This document shows positions 7,765 through 16,755 of a stretch of 64,000 bases of DNA, one piece after another. The DNA lies in contig CAWIXH010000005.1 in the NCBI GenBank assembly GCA_963839995.1, positions 62,001 to 126,000 on the forward strand, written 5' to 3'. A program made the position numbers and the translations under genes. The stretch's first letter is position 1. Each line of letters opens with the position of its first letter. Origin of the DNA: CAWIUB01 sp963839995 (GTDB taxonomy: Bacteria > Actinomycetota > Actinomycetes > Mycobacteriales > Jatrophihabitantaceae). Under the pieces are notes generated by a model that was not told the origin of the DNA, made no database searches, and was given only the letters and a program-made list of their open reading frames with translations.

Positions 7765-8946
7765 GTGCGTGCAGAAATGTTCGTAAACAGTCCGATGGGC
7801 GCGCTCATCGCGATCAACGGGACCGACCCGCGCTGGGGCGATTGGTCGCATGTCGCATTCGTCCCCGAGCCGCTTCCAGACCATAGCCCACGGCTATCCG
7901 CGGCCGCCTTCAACGCAGTAGCGAACGCGCGTGCCGCGCTCGCGGGACTGGACGCATCGGCACGCCAGCTCCCCAACCCTGCCCTGCTGCGCCAGCCCAC
8001 GCTCCGCCAAGAGGCGCAGAGTACCTCTGCACTCGAGGGAACCTACGCACCGCTCGAGGACGTTCTCGGAGCGGATGCAGATGATGAGCCTTCCGACGCC
8101 GCCATGCGCGAAGTGCTCAACTATGTTCTCGCTGCCAGCAGGGCGTTCCAGTGGCTCGCAGACGGCCGCCCGATCACGGTGGGGTTACTCCAATCCATCC
8201 AGCGAACCTTGGTCTCCGGCACCATGGCGGACACCGAACAGGCCGGCCACATCAGGACCAAGCAGGTCGTGATCGGTAGCCATCGCGGTGCACGTGTTCA
8301 AGACGCTCGATTCATCCCACCGCCGCCCGGCATCGACCTCGAGGCCCGAGTACGTGACTGCGTCGACTGGCTTGCCACCCGCCACGCCGACATCGACCCT
8401 TTGGTCGCGGCGGGCATGGCTCACTATCAGTTCGAGACCTTGCACCCGTTCAACGACGGCAACGGTCGCATCGGCCGGTTGCTCATCGTCCTGCACCTGC
8501 AAGCAATGGGAGTTCTGTCTGAACCCACCTTGACGGTCTCGCCGTGGTTCGAAGCGCGACGGTCGGACTACTACGACCGGCTCCTCGGTGTAAGTACAAC
8601 GGACGACTGGGACGCATGGATCAAGTTCTTCGCCGATGGCGTCGCGGCCGCAGCAGACACCACTGGAACCCAGTTGATCGATCTGCTCCGTGTTCAGACT
8701 GCCCTGAAGGCGAGGGTGCGAGCCGCGGGGCTACGAGCCGAGAACGCCATGCGCCTGGTCGACTACGCGCTCGCCCAACCGATCTTCAAGGTCCGCCAGG
8801 TAGAGCGGCATCTCGGCGTGACATACCCCCGGGCTAACGCCCTAGTCGGGCAGCTCGTTGCCGCTGACGTCCTCCGCCAACGTGGCGACAACACCTACGA
8901 TCGGCGCTTCGCCGCTCCGGACGTGCTTGCCGTCCTGCTGCGTTAG
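7765..8946 (+). CDS. Fic-family protein (probable AMP transferase) with winged-helix C-terminus
   Basis: 393 residues from GTG 7765. The catalytic Fic motif HPFNDGNGRIGR is at about residues 228-239 and is complete, including the acid-base His and phosphate-binding loop. A segment STSALEGT near residue 88 matches the (S/T)xxxE(G/N) inhibitory helix found before the catalytic core in self-inhibited Fic proteins. The last ~80 residues (FKVRQVERHLGVTYPRANA) look like a winged-helix DNA-binding domain. Fic enzymes usually transfer AMP to target proteins; bacterial members of this architecture often act alone or as toxin-like regulators. It is the only clearly intact gene in the tRNA-Phe island. 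An inverted repeat before it suggests it binds its own promoter. Confidence 0.9.
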   Translation: MRAEMFVNSPMGALIAINGTDPRWGDWSHVAFVPEPLPDHSPRLSAAAFNAVANARAALAGLDASARQLPNPALLRQPTLRQEAQSTSALEGTYAPLEDVLGADADDEPSDAAMREVLNYVLAASRAFQWLADGRPITVGLLQSIQRTLVSGTMADTEQAGHIRTKQVVIGSHRGARVQDARFIPPPPGIDLEARVRDCVDWLATRHADIDPLVAAGMAHYQFETLHPFNDGNGRIGRLLIVLHLQAMGVLSEPTLTVSPWFEARRSDYYDRLLGVSTTDDWDAWIKFFADGVAAAADTTGTQLIDLLRVQTALKARVRAAGLRAENAMRLVDYALAQPIFKVRQVERHLGVTYPRANALVGQLVAADVLRQRGDNTYDRRFAAPDVLAVLLR

Positions 8947-9147
8947 CAAACGAGCTGTGCGGGGCGCTCACCACGATCCCCGTCGCCCTGAGACACGCCG
9001 TCGTTGACAGAGGGTCGCCGATCTGCGTGCGTGCTGGCGTTCATCGGCTGCGCACGCCGCGAACCAGCCGTGGCAATGAGCCGCGCTTCGCCGTCGTCGT
9101 CCAGTCCGACTCACTGCCCCGGTCAACCTTGCTCGTCGCCCCGACCT
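8947..9147. other. Stretch with no recognised gene
   Basis: Between the Fic stop and the broken transposase I see no coding frame with recognisable similarity, no RNA gene and no strong hairpin. It probably holds island debris; similarity to a transposase ends near 9224. Confidence 0.4.
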
Positions 9148-10068
9148 CTACCTCGGCCCGAGCGGCGAGCTTCCGGCCCGAGGTCGTAGTCGCCGGCCGC
9201 CCCACCCGCGTCTTGGTCGAGCAGAGTCCACGATCTGGGTGGCGGCGGGGAAACGCTGGTCGGCGAGGTTCCAGATCCATCGTGCGCCGTCGCCCAGGAC
9301 GATCAGCTGACGAATCTGTTCGCTGCCGCGGCGACACGCTTCGGCCTGGACGAGGTCCGCGAAGTGCTCGACCGGGTCCAGGGTCGCCAGGTAGCTGGTC
9401 GAGTCCCGGTCGCGGACCGGCCGGCCGTCGGTGTCGGTTGTGGTCTGGGTGAACAGGGCCGCGAGTTTCACCTCGCGGGTCCGGGCCCGCCCGTCGGGTC
9501 CTTTGCCGACGCGGCCGGCGGTCTCGGTCGGCGTCATCGGCACGCCGGTGCCATCGACGGTGAGGTAGAGCATGTCTGGGATCGGTCCAGGTGGTGGCAG
9601 TGGGATGAGCCGGCCGGTCAGGATCGCGTTGGTCTGCTCATCGAGCGCGGTCGCGGCGATCGTGCCGTCGGCTTCAGCGCAGCGTTCTACGCGTTTGGTC
9701 GTGAGGGTGATCCCGGCCAGATCAGCAAGCAGCGCGGATGCTTGAGCGAACGGCACGGCTGTCCCGGCCCGGTCGGTCATCGCCCGCAGTCCGGGTGACA
9801 ACGACGCGCCGACCACGTCGAGCTGGTCATCGATCGGTGCCTGGCCGTGTCGGCATTCGGTGCAGTGGTACCAAGCGCGACGCAACATGATCGGCCCCAG
9901 GACGGTGTCCAACGACTTGCTGCGGTAGGCGAGGAAGTGCGCCTGATGCCCGGCGCCGCAATCGACCCGCGGGCCGCAGTGTCCGGGATCGGCAGCCAGC
10001 AGTTGCTCCAGCAGCGACGCGCCGAGGGTGGTCATCGCGGTCCGGATCGCCAGTTCGACCGCGGCCAT
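9148..10068 (-). pseudogene. ISKra4-like transposase, C-terminally truncated
   Basis: The frame runs on the minus strand from about 10068 (and is open further upstream without a good start). Features of ISKra4-type transposases are GHQAHFLAYRSKSLDTVLG, the zinc-ribbon-like YHCTECRHG, the first catalytic Asp in LYLTVDGTGVPM and the second in IVLGDGARWIWNL. Similarity stops after FPAATQIVD near 9224; the expected third acidic residue and ~150-200 C-terminal residues are missing, and the remaining codons to 9148 are unrelated. The transposase is therefore inactive. It is preceded on the same strand by the small DUF6788-like gene that often accompanies this class. Confidence 0.75.
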
Positions 10069-10133
10069 ACCCTCCCCGCCCCCGGCGCCCGAACCAGAGT
10101 TCAGTGCGTGCGCGGCCAGCTCGGACAGGCGGG

Positions 10134-10567
10134 CTACCTCGGCCGCGAACGCCTCTTGGAGCCCGGCGTAGAGCCCCCTTTTTGGCCGGCGGTGCCAGCC
10201 CTCGGATCGGTGTGGTCGCCACCGGCCCCCTCAGCCAGCGGCGAGAGCGGTCTAGCCGTGCAGATCGACTCGCTGACCTGGATCAGCTCGTCCACGAGCT
10301 GTCTGAACCGCTTGTAGTTGTCGACCTCGACCCTGGCCTTCGCCAGTTCCGGGCCGGGTCGCAGATGGACCGTCACCGTCTTGCCGGCGACCTTCCTGGT
10401 CAGCAGGTGTTGTGGGCCGTGGCCGGGGTGCGCCGGATCGGCGCAGGCGCAGTTCGCCTTGCCACAGCGGCGCATCACCGCCGACAGGCTGCCCGGACGA
10501 AATCTCCGACCGCCGCCAAGTCGACGCGTAGCCGATCGCGACGGCGTTCGAGTTCGGGCAAGCCCAT
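10134..10567 (-). pseudogene. DUF6788-like accessory gene of the IS element, frameshifted
   Basis: Reading from ATG 10567, MGLPELERRRDRLRVDLAAV leads into DFVR, then the frame must change near 10493 (one G missing) to continue as GSLSAVMRRCGKANCACAD and HLLTRKVAGKTVTVHL, stopping at 10134. The RCGKxxCxC pattern followed by a TRKVAGKTVT strand is typical of the DUF6788 proteins that precede ISKra4-like transposases. The shortened product from the internal ATG 10478 could still be translated, but the full gene is broken. Its function is unknown even in intact elements. Confidence 0.65.
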
Positions 10568-10649
10568 GGATCGATCATCCTCATCTCCTAACCTGGGAGT
10601 ATATGCACTCTCAGACTAAAACGGACCACCCCAATCATGGGGAACTCCC

Positions 10650-10775
10650 ACGATCACCTACATCCGTTCGACAGCCGCCGTCGATCCGACCCGCCTAGGC
10701 GAGCACGCCGGGCGTCTCAGCTTCGATGAGCTGCGACAAGTCGATGCCGCGTTGCGATTGGTCTTCGAGTTGTAG
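10650..10775 (+). pseudogene. Possible C-terminal remnant of a MazF/PemK-like toxin
   Basis: A short plus-strand frame reads TITYIRSTAAVDPTRLGEHA then GRLSFDELRQVDAALRLVFEL and stops at TAG 10773. The pattern of a beta strand followed by 'RLGE..GRLS..EL..VD.ALRLVLEL' is what I expect at the end of MazF/PemK endoribonucleases. The rest of the toxin is not present in any frame upstream, where the IS remnant begins, so insertion of the IS may have destroyed it. The match is short and the call is tentative. Confidence 0.35.
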
Positions 10776-10867
10776 CAGCGCGCCCGATCCGACCGATCCG
10801 ACCGGAACTGCCGCCGGTCGGTGATCCGGAACACCCATCAGTCTGGGTCGCCGAGACCCTGGAGTGC

Positions 10868-11140
10868 CTACCGCTCTGCGCTCCACGTCATGACGAACCG
10901 AGTGTGCGTGGGGACGAACTCGAGTCCCGCCTCGGCGGCTTCTGCAGCGGACACGAGGCGGTCTTGTCCAGGGACGAGCATCGCGTCCTGGACATCGATG
11001 GACTCTGGCTCGCCGAGGTAGCCGCGCTCGGATGCGGCGACCCGGCCGGCGTGCAGGTCAGACTCGAGAAGAGACAGGTCGTTCGTGAGTGGAATGGCGC
11101 CGGAATAGGTCCACGAGGGCCGCCCGGTTCGCTCAGTCAT
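10868..11140 (-). CDS. Hypothetical protein, 90 residues
   Basis: ATG 11140 is preceded by a good ribosome-binding sequence (GAGGGGGCAGCA before the ATG), which supports a real gene. The product is acidic and soluble, with no membrane segment or signal peptide, and contains PSWTYSGAIPLTNDLSLLES and AMLVPGQDRLVSAAEAAEAG. I do not recognise a family. It lies at the far end of the island, facing back towards the toxin remnant, and could belong to the island cargo. Confidence 0.45.
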   Translation of the reverse strand: MTERTGRPSWTYSGAIPLTNDLSLLESDLHAGRVAASERGYLGEPESIDVQDAMLVPGQDRLVSAAEAAEAGLEFVPTHTRFVMTWSAER

Positions 11141-11533
11141 TGCTGCCCCCTCGATGCGCCCATTTCGTCATTCTCGCGAGCACGATCGGCACCAGACAGC
11201 CGACCGCGGGGCTGGCTTCACCGCCTGCCGCTCTGAAGCCTGCCACGGGACGAACTATGGTCCATAGCGCCCGCCGGCCTCACAGGATCGGTCCTTCATC
11301 CGCGCCATGCTGCACGACCAGCTGATCGGGGCCGGGCAGGTGCCGCACGACGGCGGCGAGCTCGTCCTGCGGCAGGCACATTAGGACGCCTCGACCGGTC
11401 GCGATCGCGAGCAGCGTTCTCTCATGCGGGTCCGGATGAGAATTCTGGACCCGATGCAAAGGGCCAAGACCACGTCGCTATTGTCATCCCAGTTCGCTTG
11501 CCAGCGTTGACGCGCAACGGGGATCCCGGGGAG
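11141..11533. other. Intergenic stretch with a 13-bp palindrome and an unassigned coding-like fragment
   Basis: About 390 bases without a clear gene. It holds a perfect palindrome CTATGGTCCATAG (11255-11267), placed upstream of the small minus-strand gene. A short plus-strand frame ending at TAG 11381-11383 reads SFIRAMLHDQLIGAGQVPHD and then GGELVLRQAH, which vaguely resembles the end of phage terminase large subunits. I cannot support it as a gene. It may be the outer edge of the island. Confidence 0.35.
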
Positions 11534-13246
11534 ATGATGAGCGGCCGCCACGTCAGTTCGGCACGGCCGACGGGGCCCAGGCGATCCCGGCTGATCATCG
11601 GCTTGGCGGTGTTGGTGACCGTCGCCGCGGTGGCGAGTGTGGTGGCGGTGCTTGTCAGCCAATCGGGCACGTCGCCTTCCGCCGCCTCGTCGAGCCGGTC
11701 GTGCACCTCCGGCGTCGCACTGACGGTCCTGGCCGCGCCCGCAATAGCGCCGACCGTCAACGACGTGGCCTCGCACTGGATGAGCGGCAGCCCCGTCGTC
11801 GACGGAGCCTGTCCGACCGTCGAGGTACGCACGTCGAGCTCATCGGCGGCGGTGGCGACGCTCGCCAAGCCCGACGTCACCATGCCCGATGTCTGGGTCC
11901 CCGACTCCTCGCTGTGGGTCCAGCGGCTGCGCGATGACACGATCGGCGTCGACTCCCCAGCGCAGAGCCTGTGGATCTATCCGCCTGTGGCCAGTTCGCC
12001 GCTGGTGCTCGCCACGACGTCCGGTCACGCGACTGCCCTCGCGGGTCCGGCCGGCAAGGGCTGGGCCAGCGCGATGTCCGCTGAAGGACCGATCTCCATG
12101 GTCGATCCGACTACGAGCACCGAGGGCCTGCTGGCGCTGCTCACCACGCAATCTCTGGTGGACGGCGCGGCCGATACCCCGAGCCACCAGCTGGTCAGCA
12201 CATTCGTCGGCCTGTCCCAGTCCGTGCTCGCCAACACGGACGCGGGCTTCCTCGCCCTGAGCAAGCATCAGGCGCAGGCCTTCCCTGCAAGCGAGCAGGA
12301 CGTGTTGGCCGCCGACATGGCCGCAGGCAACCCCACCGCGGTTGCCGTCTATCCGGCGGGGAAGTCGTTGTCGCTCGACTTCCCGATCGTCCAAGTCTCG
12401 CCGCCGGGCGGCGATCCGGCCCGCCGAGACGCGGCGGTGGCCTTCATCGGCCAGCTGTCAGACGGCTACGCCCAGCAGCGCATGCGCACGGCCGGGCTGC
12501 GCGACGCGGTGGGTCATCCGCTCGCCGCCGCGGACCCGTCCCTCGGTGTCGCGGCGCGCACGGTGAGCGCGCTCGGCACGCCGTCGTCCAGCCACGAGGC
12601 CGATGGTCTGCGCGTGTGGACCGCCGCGGGTCGGGGGAATCGCACGCTCGCTGTCATCGACCTCTCCGGGTCGATGTCCGAGACGGTCGGTGGCGGTCAG
12701 TCCAAGATCCAATTCGCGGCCGCCGCCGCGAAGGCCGCTGTCGACTTCTTCCCGGACACCTCGTCGCTTGGTCTGTGGGGCTTCTCCGTCGACCGCACCC
12801 CGACCGCGGACTGGAGCCAGCTCGTATCGCTCGGCCCACTCGGATCGCGCGTCGGCGCGAAGACCCGACGCCAGGCGCTGACCGCCGCGTCTGCCAGCCT
12901 GCCCAGCCTGACTGGCGGTGACACCGGCCTGTACCAGACGACGCTGGCGGGGTTCGAGGCGGTCCGCACGGGATACGATCCGTCGCAGGTGAACTCCGTC
13001 GTGCTGCTCACCGATGGCGCCAACACCGACACGTCCGGCATCGACCTGCCCACCCTGCTCAGCCGGCTGCGCAGCGAATCCAACTCGTCCCGCCCGCTGC
13101 CCATCATCACGATCGCGGTCGGCGACGACGCGGACGTCAACACGCTGAAGAAGATCTCGGCCGCCACCGGGGGCAAGACCTACCCGGTCAGCGAGCCGGG
13201 CGACATCCGCGATGCGCTCCTCGATGCGATCATCCGAGCGGGCTAG
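11534..13246 (+). CDS. Membrane-anchored protein with solute-binding-like and VWA domains
   Basis: 570 residues from ATG 11534 (a TTG at 11498 is in frame; GGGGAG lies directly before the ATG pair at 11534/11537). One transmembrane anchor is at residues ~20-42 (LIIGLAVLVTVAAVASVVAVL), followed by a Ser-rich linker. Residues ~55-330 resemble an extracellular solute-binding fold (VDPTTSTEGLLALLTT and similar). Residues ~370-570 are a von Willebrand A domain with a complete MIDAS start, VIDLSGSMSE, plus LLTDGAN. Such actinobacterial hybrids are outside the cell; function is not established, possibly metal-dependent adhesion or ligand capture. It is followed 13 bases later by a PotD-like lipoprotein gene and probably shares its transcript. 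Confidence 0.82.
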   Translation: MMSGRHVSSARPTGPRRSRLIIGLAVLVTVAAVASVVAVLVSQSGTSPSAASSSRSCTSGVALTVLAAPAIAPTVNDVASHWMSGSPVVDGACPTVEVRTSSSSAAVATLAKPDVTMPDVWVPDSSLWVQRLRDDTIGVDSPAQSLWIYPPVASSPLVLATTSGHATALAGPAGKGWASAMSAEGPISMVDPTTSTEGLLALLTTQSLVDGAADTPSHQLVSTFVGLSQSVLANTDAGFLALSKHQAQAFPASEQDVLAADMAAGNPTAVAVYPAGKSLSLDFPIVQVSPPGGDPARRDAAVAFIGQLSDGYAQQRMRTAGLRDAVGHPLAAADPSLGVAARTVSALGTPSSSHEADGLRVWTAAGRGNRTLAVIDLSGSMSETVGGGQSKIQFAAAAAKAAVDFFPDTSSLGLWGFSVDRTPTADWSQLVSLGPLGSRVGAKTRRQALTAASASLPSLTGGDTGLYQTTLAGFEAVRTGYDPSQVNSVVLLTDGANTDTSGIDLPTLLSRLRSESNSSRPLPIITIAVGDDADVNTLKKISAATGGKTYPVSEPGDIRDALLDAIIRAG

Positions 13247-13274
13247 GGGCGGGCGACGCATGAAGGAACACACC

Positions 13275-14459
13275 GTGACCGATCCGACGCCCGACCTGCT
13301 ACGAGGCCTCGTCACCCGCCGCGCCGCGCTCGCCGGGCTGGGCGGCATCGGCCTGGCGACGGTGCTCGCCGCGTGCGACAACGGGAGCTTGAAGCTGTCG
13401 AAGCCCTCGGCGTCCGCGGATCTGTCGGACGTCGAGAAGGTCGTCAACTGGTCGAACTGGCCTGACTACATCGACGTCGACAGCGACACCGGCGCGCACC
13501 CCACGCTCGACGAGTTCACCAAGCGCACCGGCATAAGGGTGAACTACACCGAGGACTACAACGCGAACGAGGAGTTCTACACGAAGGTGCGGCCGCAGTT
13601 CGCCGCCGGCCAGGACGTCGGACGCGACACCTGGTGCGCCACCGACTGGATGGTGGCTCGGCTCATCCGGCAGGGCTATCTGCAGAAGCTGGACAAGGCG
13701 AGCATCCCCAACGTGGCGAACCTGCAGTCTTCGCTGCGCGACGTCGAATACGACCCTGGCCGGCAGTACTCGCTGCCCTGGCAGAGCGGGTTCACCGGGA
13801 TCGGCTACAACCCGAAAGCCACCAACGGCAAGAAGATCGAATCAGTCTCCCAGCTGTTCACCGCGCCCGAGCTCAAGGGACGGGTGACCTTGCTGACCGA
13901 GATGCAGGACACCATGGGCCTGACGATGCTCGACATGGGTATCGACCCGGCCAAGTTCACCGACGCGGACTTCGACAAGGCGATCGCGCGGCTCAGGCAG
14001 GTCAAGGCATCCGGTCAGCTGAAGGGCTTTACTGGCAACGACTACACGAAGGGCCTGGCCTCCGGGCAGATCGCGGCCTGCTTCGCCTACACCGGCGACA
14101 TCGTCCAGCTGCAGAGCGACAACCCGGCGCTTGGCTACAGCCTGCCGCAGCGTGGGCACGTCATCTGGTCGGACAACTTCGTCATCCCCAATGCCGCCAG
14201 GCACAAGAAGAACGTCGAGCGACTGATCAACTACTTCTACGACCCGGCCACCATGGCCACTGTCGAGGACTACGTCAACTACATCTCGCCGGTGAACGGA
14301 TCGCGGGAAGTCCTGCTCAAGTCAGATCCCGAGGTCGCGAAGAACGTCCTGATCTTCCCGACCGCGGACGTGCTCGCCCGCGCGCACGTTTTTCGCGGTG
14401 TGACTGAGGCGCAGGAGAAGCGGTACAACGCGGCGTTCCAGTCGCTGATCGGGGGCTGA
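13275..14459 (+). CDS. Spermidine/putrescine-type ABC substrate-binding lipoprotein (PotD-like)
   Basis: 394 residues from GTG 13275, chosen because GAAGGA lies 7 bases upstream; ATG 13260 in the same frame is the alternative. The N-terminus holds a twin-arginine motif (TRRAALAGLGG) and a lipobox ending in LAAC, so it is exported, possibly by Tat, and lipid-anchored. The body has PotD hallmarks: VVNWSNWPDYID, then YNPKA, GDIVQLQSDN and NYFYDPA. PotD proteins bind polyamines for an ABC importer. No permease or ATPase gene lies next to it, so it either serves a transporter encoded elsewhere or has a sensing role with the neighbouring VWA hybrid. Confidence 0.88.
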   Translation: MTDPTPDLLRGLVTRRAALAGLGGIGLATVLAACDNGSLKLSKPSASADLSDVEKVVNWSNWPDYIDVDSDTGAHPTLDEFTKRTGIRVNYTEDYNANEEFYTKVRPQFAAGQDVGRDTWCATDWMVARLIRQGYLQKLDKASIPNVANLQSSLRDVEYDPGRQYSLPWQSGFTGIGYNPKATNGKKIESVSQLFTAPELKGRVTLLTEMQDTMGLTMLDMGIDPAKFTDADFDKAIARLRQVKASGQLKGFTGNDYTKGLASGQIAACFAYTGDIVQLQSDNPALGYSLPQRGHVIWSDNFVIPNAARHKKNVERLINYFYDPATMATVEDYVNYISPVNGSREVLLKSDPEVAKNVLIFPTADVLARAHVFRGVTEAQEKRYNAAFQSLIGG

Positions 14460-14464
14460 CTGCC

Positions 14465-15007
14465 GTGCGTACGGTCGTCAGCCTGCTGCTCGCGGCGGTT
14501 CTCGTTGCGGGGTGCGGCAGCAGCGGCAACGACGCTAGCACCGGCAACGCCGGAGCTTCGAGTGGCGACGCCGGCCTGCGGGTCACCAGCACCAGCTCCA
14601 CCACCCCCGTGACGTCCGACCCAGCCAGCAGTTCCGCCGCAGCGCGGTCGGGCACCCTCGTCACGACGGCGGCCAGCCCATTCGGGACGGTGCTCTTCGA
14701 CCGAACCGGCCAAGCCATCTACACCTTCGACGCGGAGACGAGCGGCAAGCCGACCTGCTACAGCGACTGCGCACGCGCTTGGCCGCCGGTCCTTACCACC
14801 GACCCGCCGGTCGCCGCCAGCGGTGTGCGGCAGGACTTGTTGGGGACGACGAGCCGCAGCGACGGCTCGACCCAGGTCACGTACCGGGGTAAGCCGCTGT
14901 ACTTCTACGCCCACGAAGGCAAGCACCAGGTGCTCTGTCACAACGTGCGCGAATACGGCGGGCTCTGGCTCGCGGTCACACCGGCTGGCGGCCCTGCGCC
15001 CACTTGA
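14465..15007 (+). CDS. Secreted-repeat (COG4315-like) lipoprotein
   Basis: 180 residues from GTG 14465, six bases after the PotD-like stop. A signal peptide with lipobox (LVAGC) is followed by a Ser/Thr-rich linker, then two copies of the 'secreted repeat of unknown function': FGTVLFDRTGQAIYTFD with CYSDCARAWPPV, and STQVTYRGKPLYFYAHEG. Paired cysteines in CYSDC are conserved in the family. The function is unknown; members are exported lipoproteins of high-GC Gram-positives. The tight spacing indicates one operon with the two upstream surface proteins. Confidence 0.85.
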   Translation: MRTVVSLLLAAVLVAGCGSSGNDASTGNAGASSGDAGLRVTSTSSTTPVTSDPASSSAAARSGTLVTTAASPFGTVLFDRTGQAIYTFDAETSGKPTCYSDCARAWPPVLTTDPPVAASGVRQDLLGTTSRSDGSTQVTYRGKPLYFYAHEGKHQVLCHNVREYGGLWLAVTPAGGPAPT

Positions 15008-15045
15008 GAACCGCATGCCTGCGCATGCAACGCAGGGGATCTCCG

Positions 15046-16755
15046 TCAGCCACCTGAGCTCTTGGCCGTTGACGTTGCCTCGTCCCGCTCCCTGTGTGTG
15101 GCACCACTTGGGTCGCGCGCCGCGTCGACGACGGCCGCCTCCTCCGCCCGGGCAGCCTCGAGACCGGACATCGTGCGCAGCGGAATCTCCTTGAGGAACA
15201 ACGACAACACGAACGCGATCACGACCACGCAGGCGCCGACCAGGAAGACGATGCTCATCGCGTCGGAGAAGCCGACCTTGAACGGGTGGGCAAGCGCGCT
15301 GTCGATGTGCGTGAGGAACGACGTGTCGTTGATGCTGGCCGAGCCGCCGGCGATCGGCTTCAGCTGATCGGGGTGCGCGTGCGCGGCCGCCTGATAGGCG
15401 GGATCGTGCGCCGCGGTCTGGTAGGCGAACTTGATCTTGCCGGGCACCGCGGAGAACAGGATCGACAGGAAGACCGCGGTGCCCAGTGTGCCGCCGACCT
15501 GCCGGAAGAACGTCACCGACGAGGTGGCCACCCCCATGTCGCGCACCGGTACCGCGTTCTGCATGGCCAGCACGATCGTCTGCATGTTCAGGCCCAGTCC
15601 CGCACCGAAGATCAGCATGTAGAGGTCGGTATGCCACAGCGCGGTGTCGGCGCCGATCGTGTGCATGAGCAGCAGGCCGACAACCAGCAGTGCGCTGCCG
15701 ATGACCGGGAAGATCTTGTAGCGGCCGGTCCGCGAGGTGATCTGGCCTGCGATCACCGAGGCGCCCATAATGCCGAGAACCATCGGCAGGAGAAGCAGCC
15801 CGGCCTCGGTGGGGGAAGCTCCCTTGACGATCTGCAGGTACAGCGGGATCGAGGCCATACCGCCGAACATCCCGATACCGATGACGAACGACTGCGAGGA
15901 CCCGACCGAGAACACGCTGTTTCGGAACAGCCGCAGCGGGATGAGCGCCTCCTCGCCCATCCGCGACTCGACGAGCACGAAGGCAATGAGCCCGAGCAAG
16001 CCGAACAGGTAGCAGGCGAACGCCGCCCCGGACGCCCAACCCCACTCACGTCCCTGCTCGGCGATGATCAACAGCGGCACCAGGCCGACGACGAGCGCGG
16101 TGGCACCACCCCAGTCGATGCGGTGATCGCGGCGCTGATGGGACACGTGCAGCACACGGTTCACGACGAACAAGGCGGCAAGGCCGATCGGAACGTTGAT
16201 CCAGAAGATCCAACGCCAGCCGGTGATGCCGAAGATGCTGGCCTGCCCAGCGAAGAACCCGCCGACGACCGGCCCGAGCACGCTGGACGTGCCGAACACG
16301 GCCATGAAGTAGCCCTGGTAGCGTGCCCGCTCTCGGGGGGCGACGATGTCGCCGAGGATGGCCAGCGCCATGGAGAACAGGCCGCCGGCTCCGATGCCCT
16401 GGAAGGCGCGGAACGCGGCCAGCATGTACATCGACGTCGCGAGGCCGCACAGCGCGGAGCCGAGGATGAACACCGCGATGGCGAACAGGAACAGCGGCTT
16501 GCGCCCGTAGATGTCAGACAACTTGCCGTAGAGCGGGGTCGAGATCGTCGAGGTGATCAAGAACGCGGTGGTGACCCAGGCCTGGGCGCTCAGCCCGTTC
16601 AGGTCATCGCCGATCGTCCGGATCGCGGTCGCGACAATCATCTGGTCGAGAGCCGCCAGGAACATACCCATCAGCAGCCCGGACAGGATCGTCAGAATCT
16701 GCTTGTGAGTCAGCGGCCCGTCCCGGATGGGCGTGGTAGCCGATGCAGCAGACAT
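15046..16755 (-). CDS. MFS transporter, DHA2 (EmrB/QacA-type) drug efflux
   Basis: 569 residues with about 14 transmembrane helices. Signature segments are LAALDQMIVATAIRTIGDDL (helix 1), GKLSDIYGRKPLF (the MFS loop 2-3 motif) and GPVVGGFFAG (motif C of exporters). Such proteins expel lipophilic compounds in exchange for protons. The start codon overlaps the stop of the marR gene (TGATG), so the two are translationally coupled and the MarR protein probably represses both. The substrate is unknown. Confidence 0.92.
   Translation of the reverse strand: MSAASATTPIRDGPLTHKQILTILSGLLMGMFLAALDQMIVATAIRTIGDDLNGLSAQAWVTTAFLITSTISTPLYGKLSDIYGRKPLFLFAIAVFILGSALCGLATSMYMLAAFRAFQGIGAGGLFSMALAILGDIVAPRERARYQGYFMAVFGTSSVLGPVVGGFFAGQASIFGITGWRWIFWINVPIGLAALFVVNRVLHVSHQRRDHRIDWGGATALVVGLVPLLIIAEQGREWGWASGAAFACYLFGLLGLIAFVLVESRMGEEALIPLRLFRNSVFSVGSSQSFVIGIGMFGGMASIPLYLQIVKGASPTEAGLLLLPMVLGIMGASVIAGQITSRTGRYKIFPVIGSALLVVGLLLMHTIGADTALWHTDLYMLIFGAGLGLNMQTIVLAMQNAVPVRDMGVATSSVTFFRQVGGTLGTAVFLSILFSAVPGKIKFAYQTAAHDPAYQAAAHAHPDQLKPIAGGSASINDTSFLTHIDSALAHPFKVGFSDAMSIVFLVGACVVVIAFVLSLFLKEIPLRTMSGLEAARAEEAAVVDAARDPSGATHRERDEATSTAKSSGG

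Noticed and set aside
11281..11383. Short plus-strand fragment resembling the end of a phage terminase
   Set aside because: Only about 30 residues, weak resemblance and a stop directly after; kept only as a remark on the island edge.
6972..15000. Second copy of the tRNA-Phe 3' end (attR) for the island
   Set aside because: I scanned for the T-arm/acceptor sequence downstream and did not find a convincing copy, so the right-hand end of the island is unknown.
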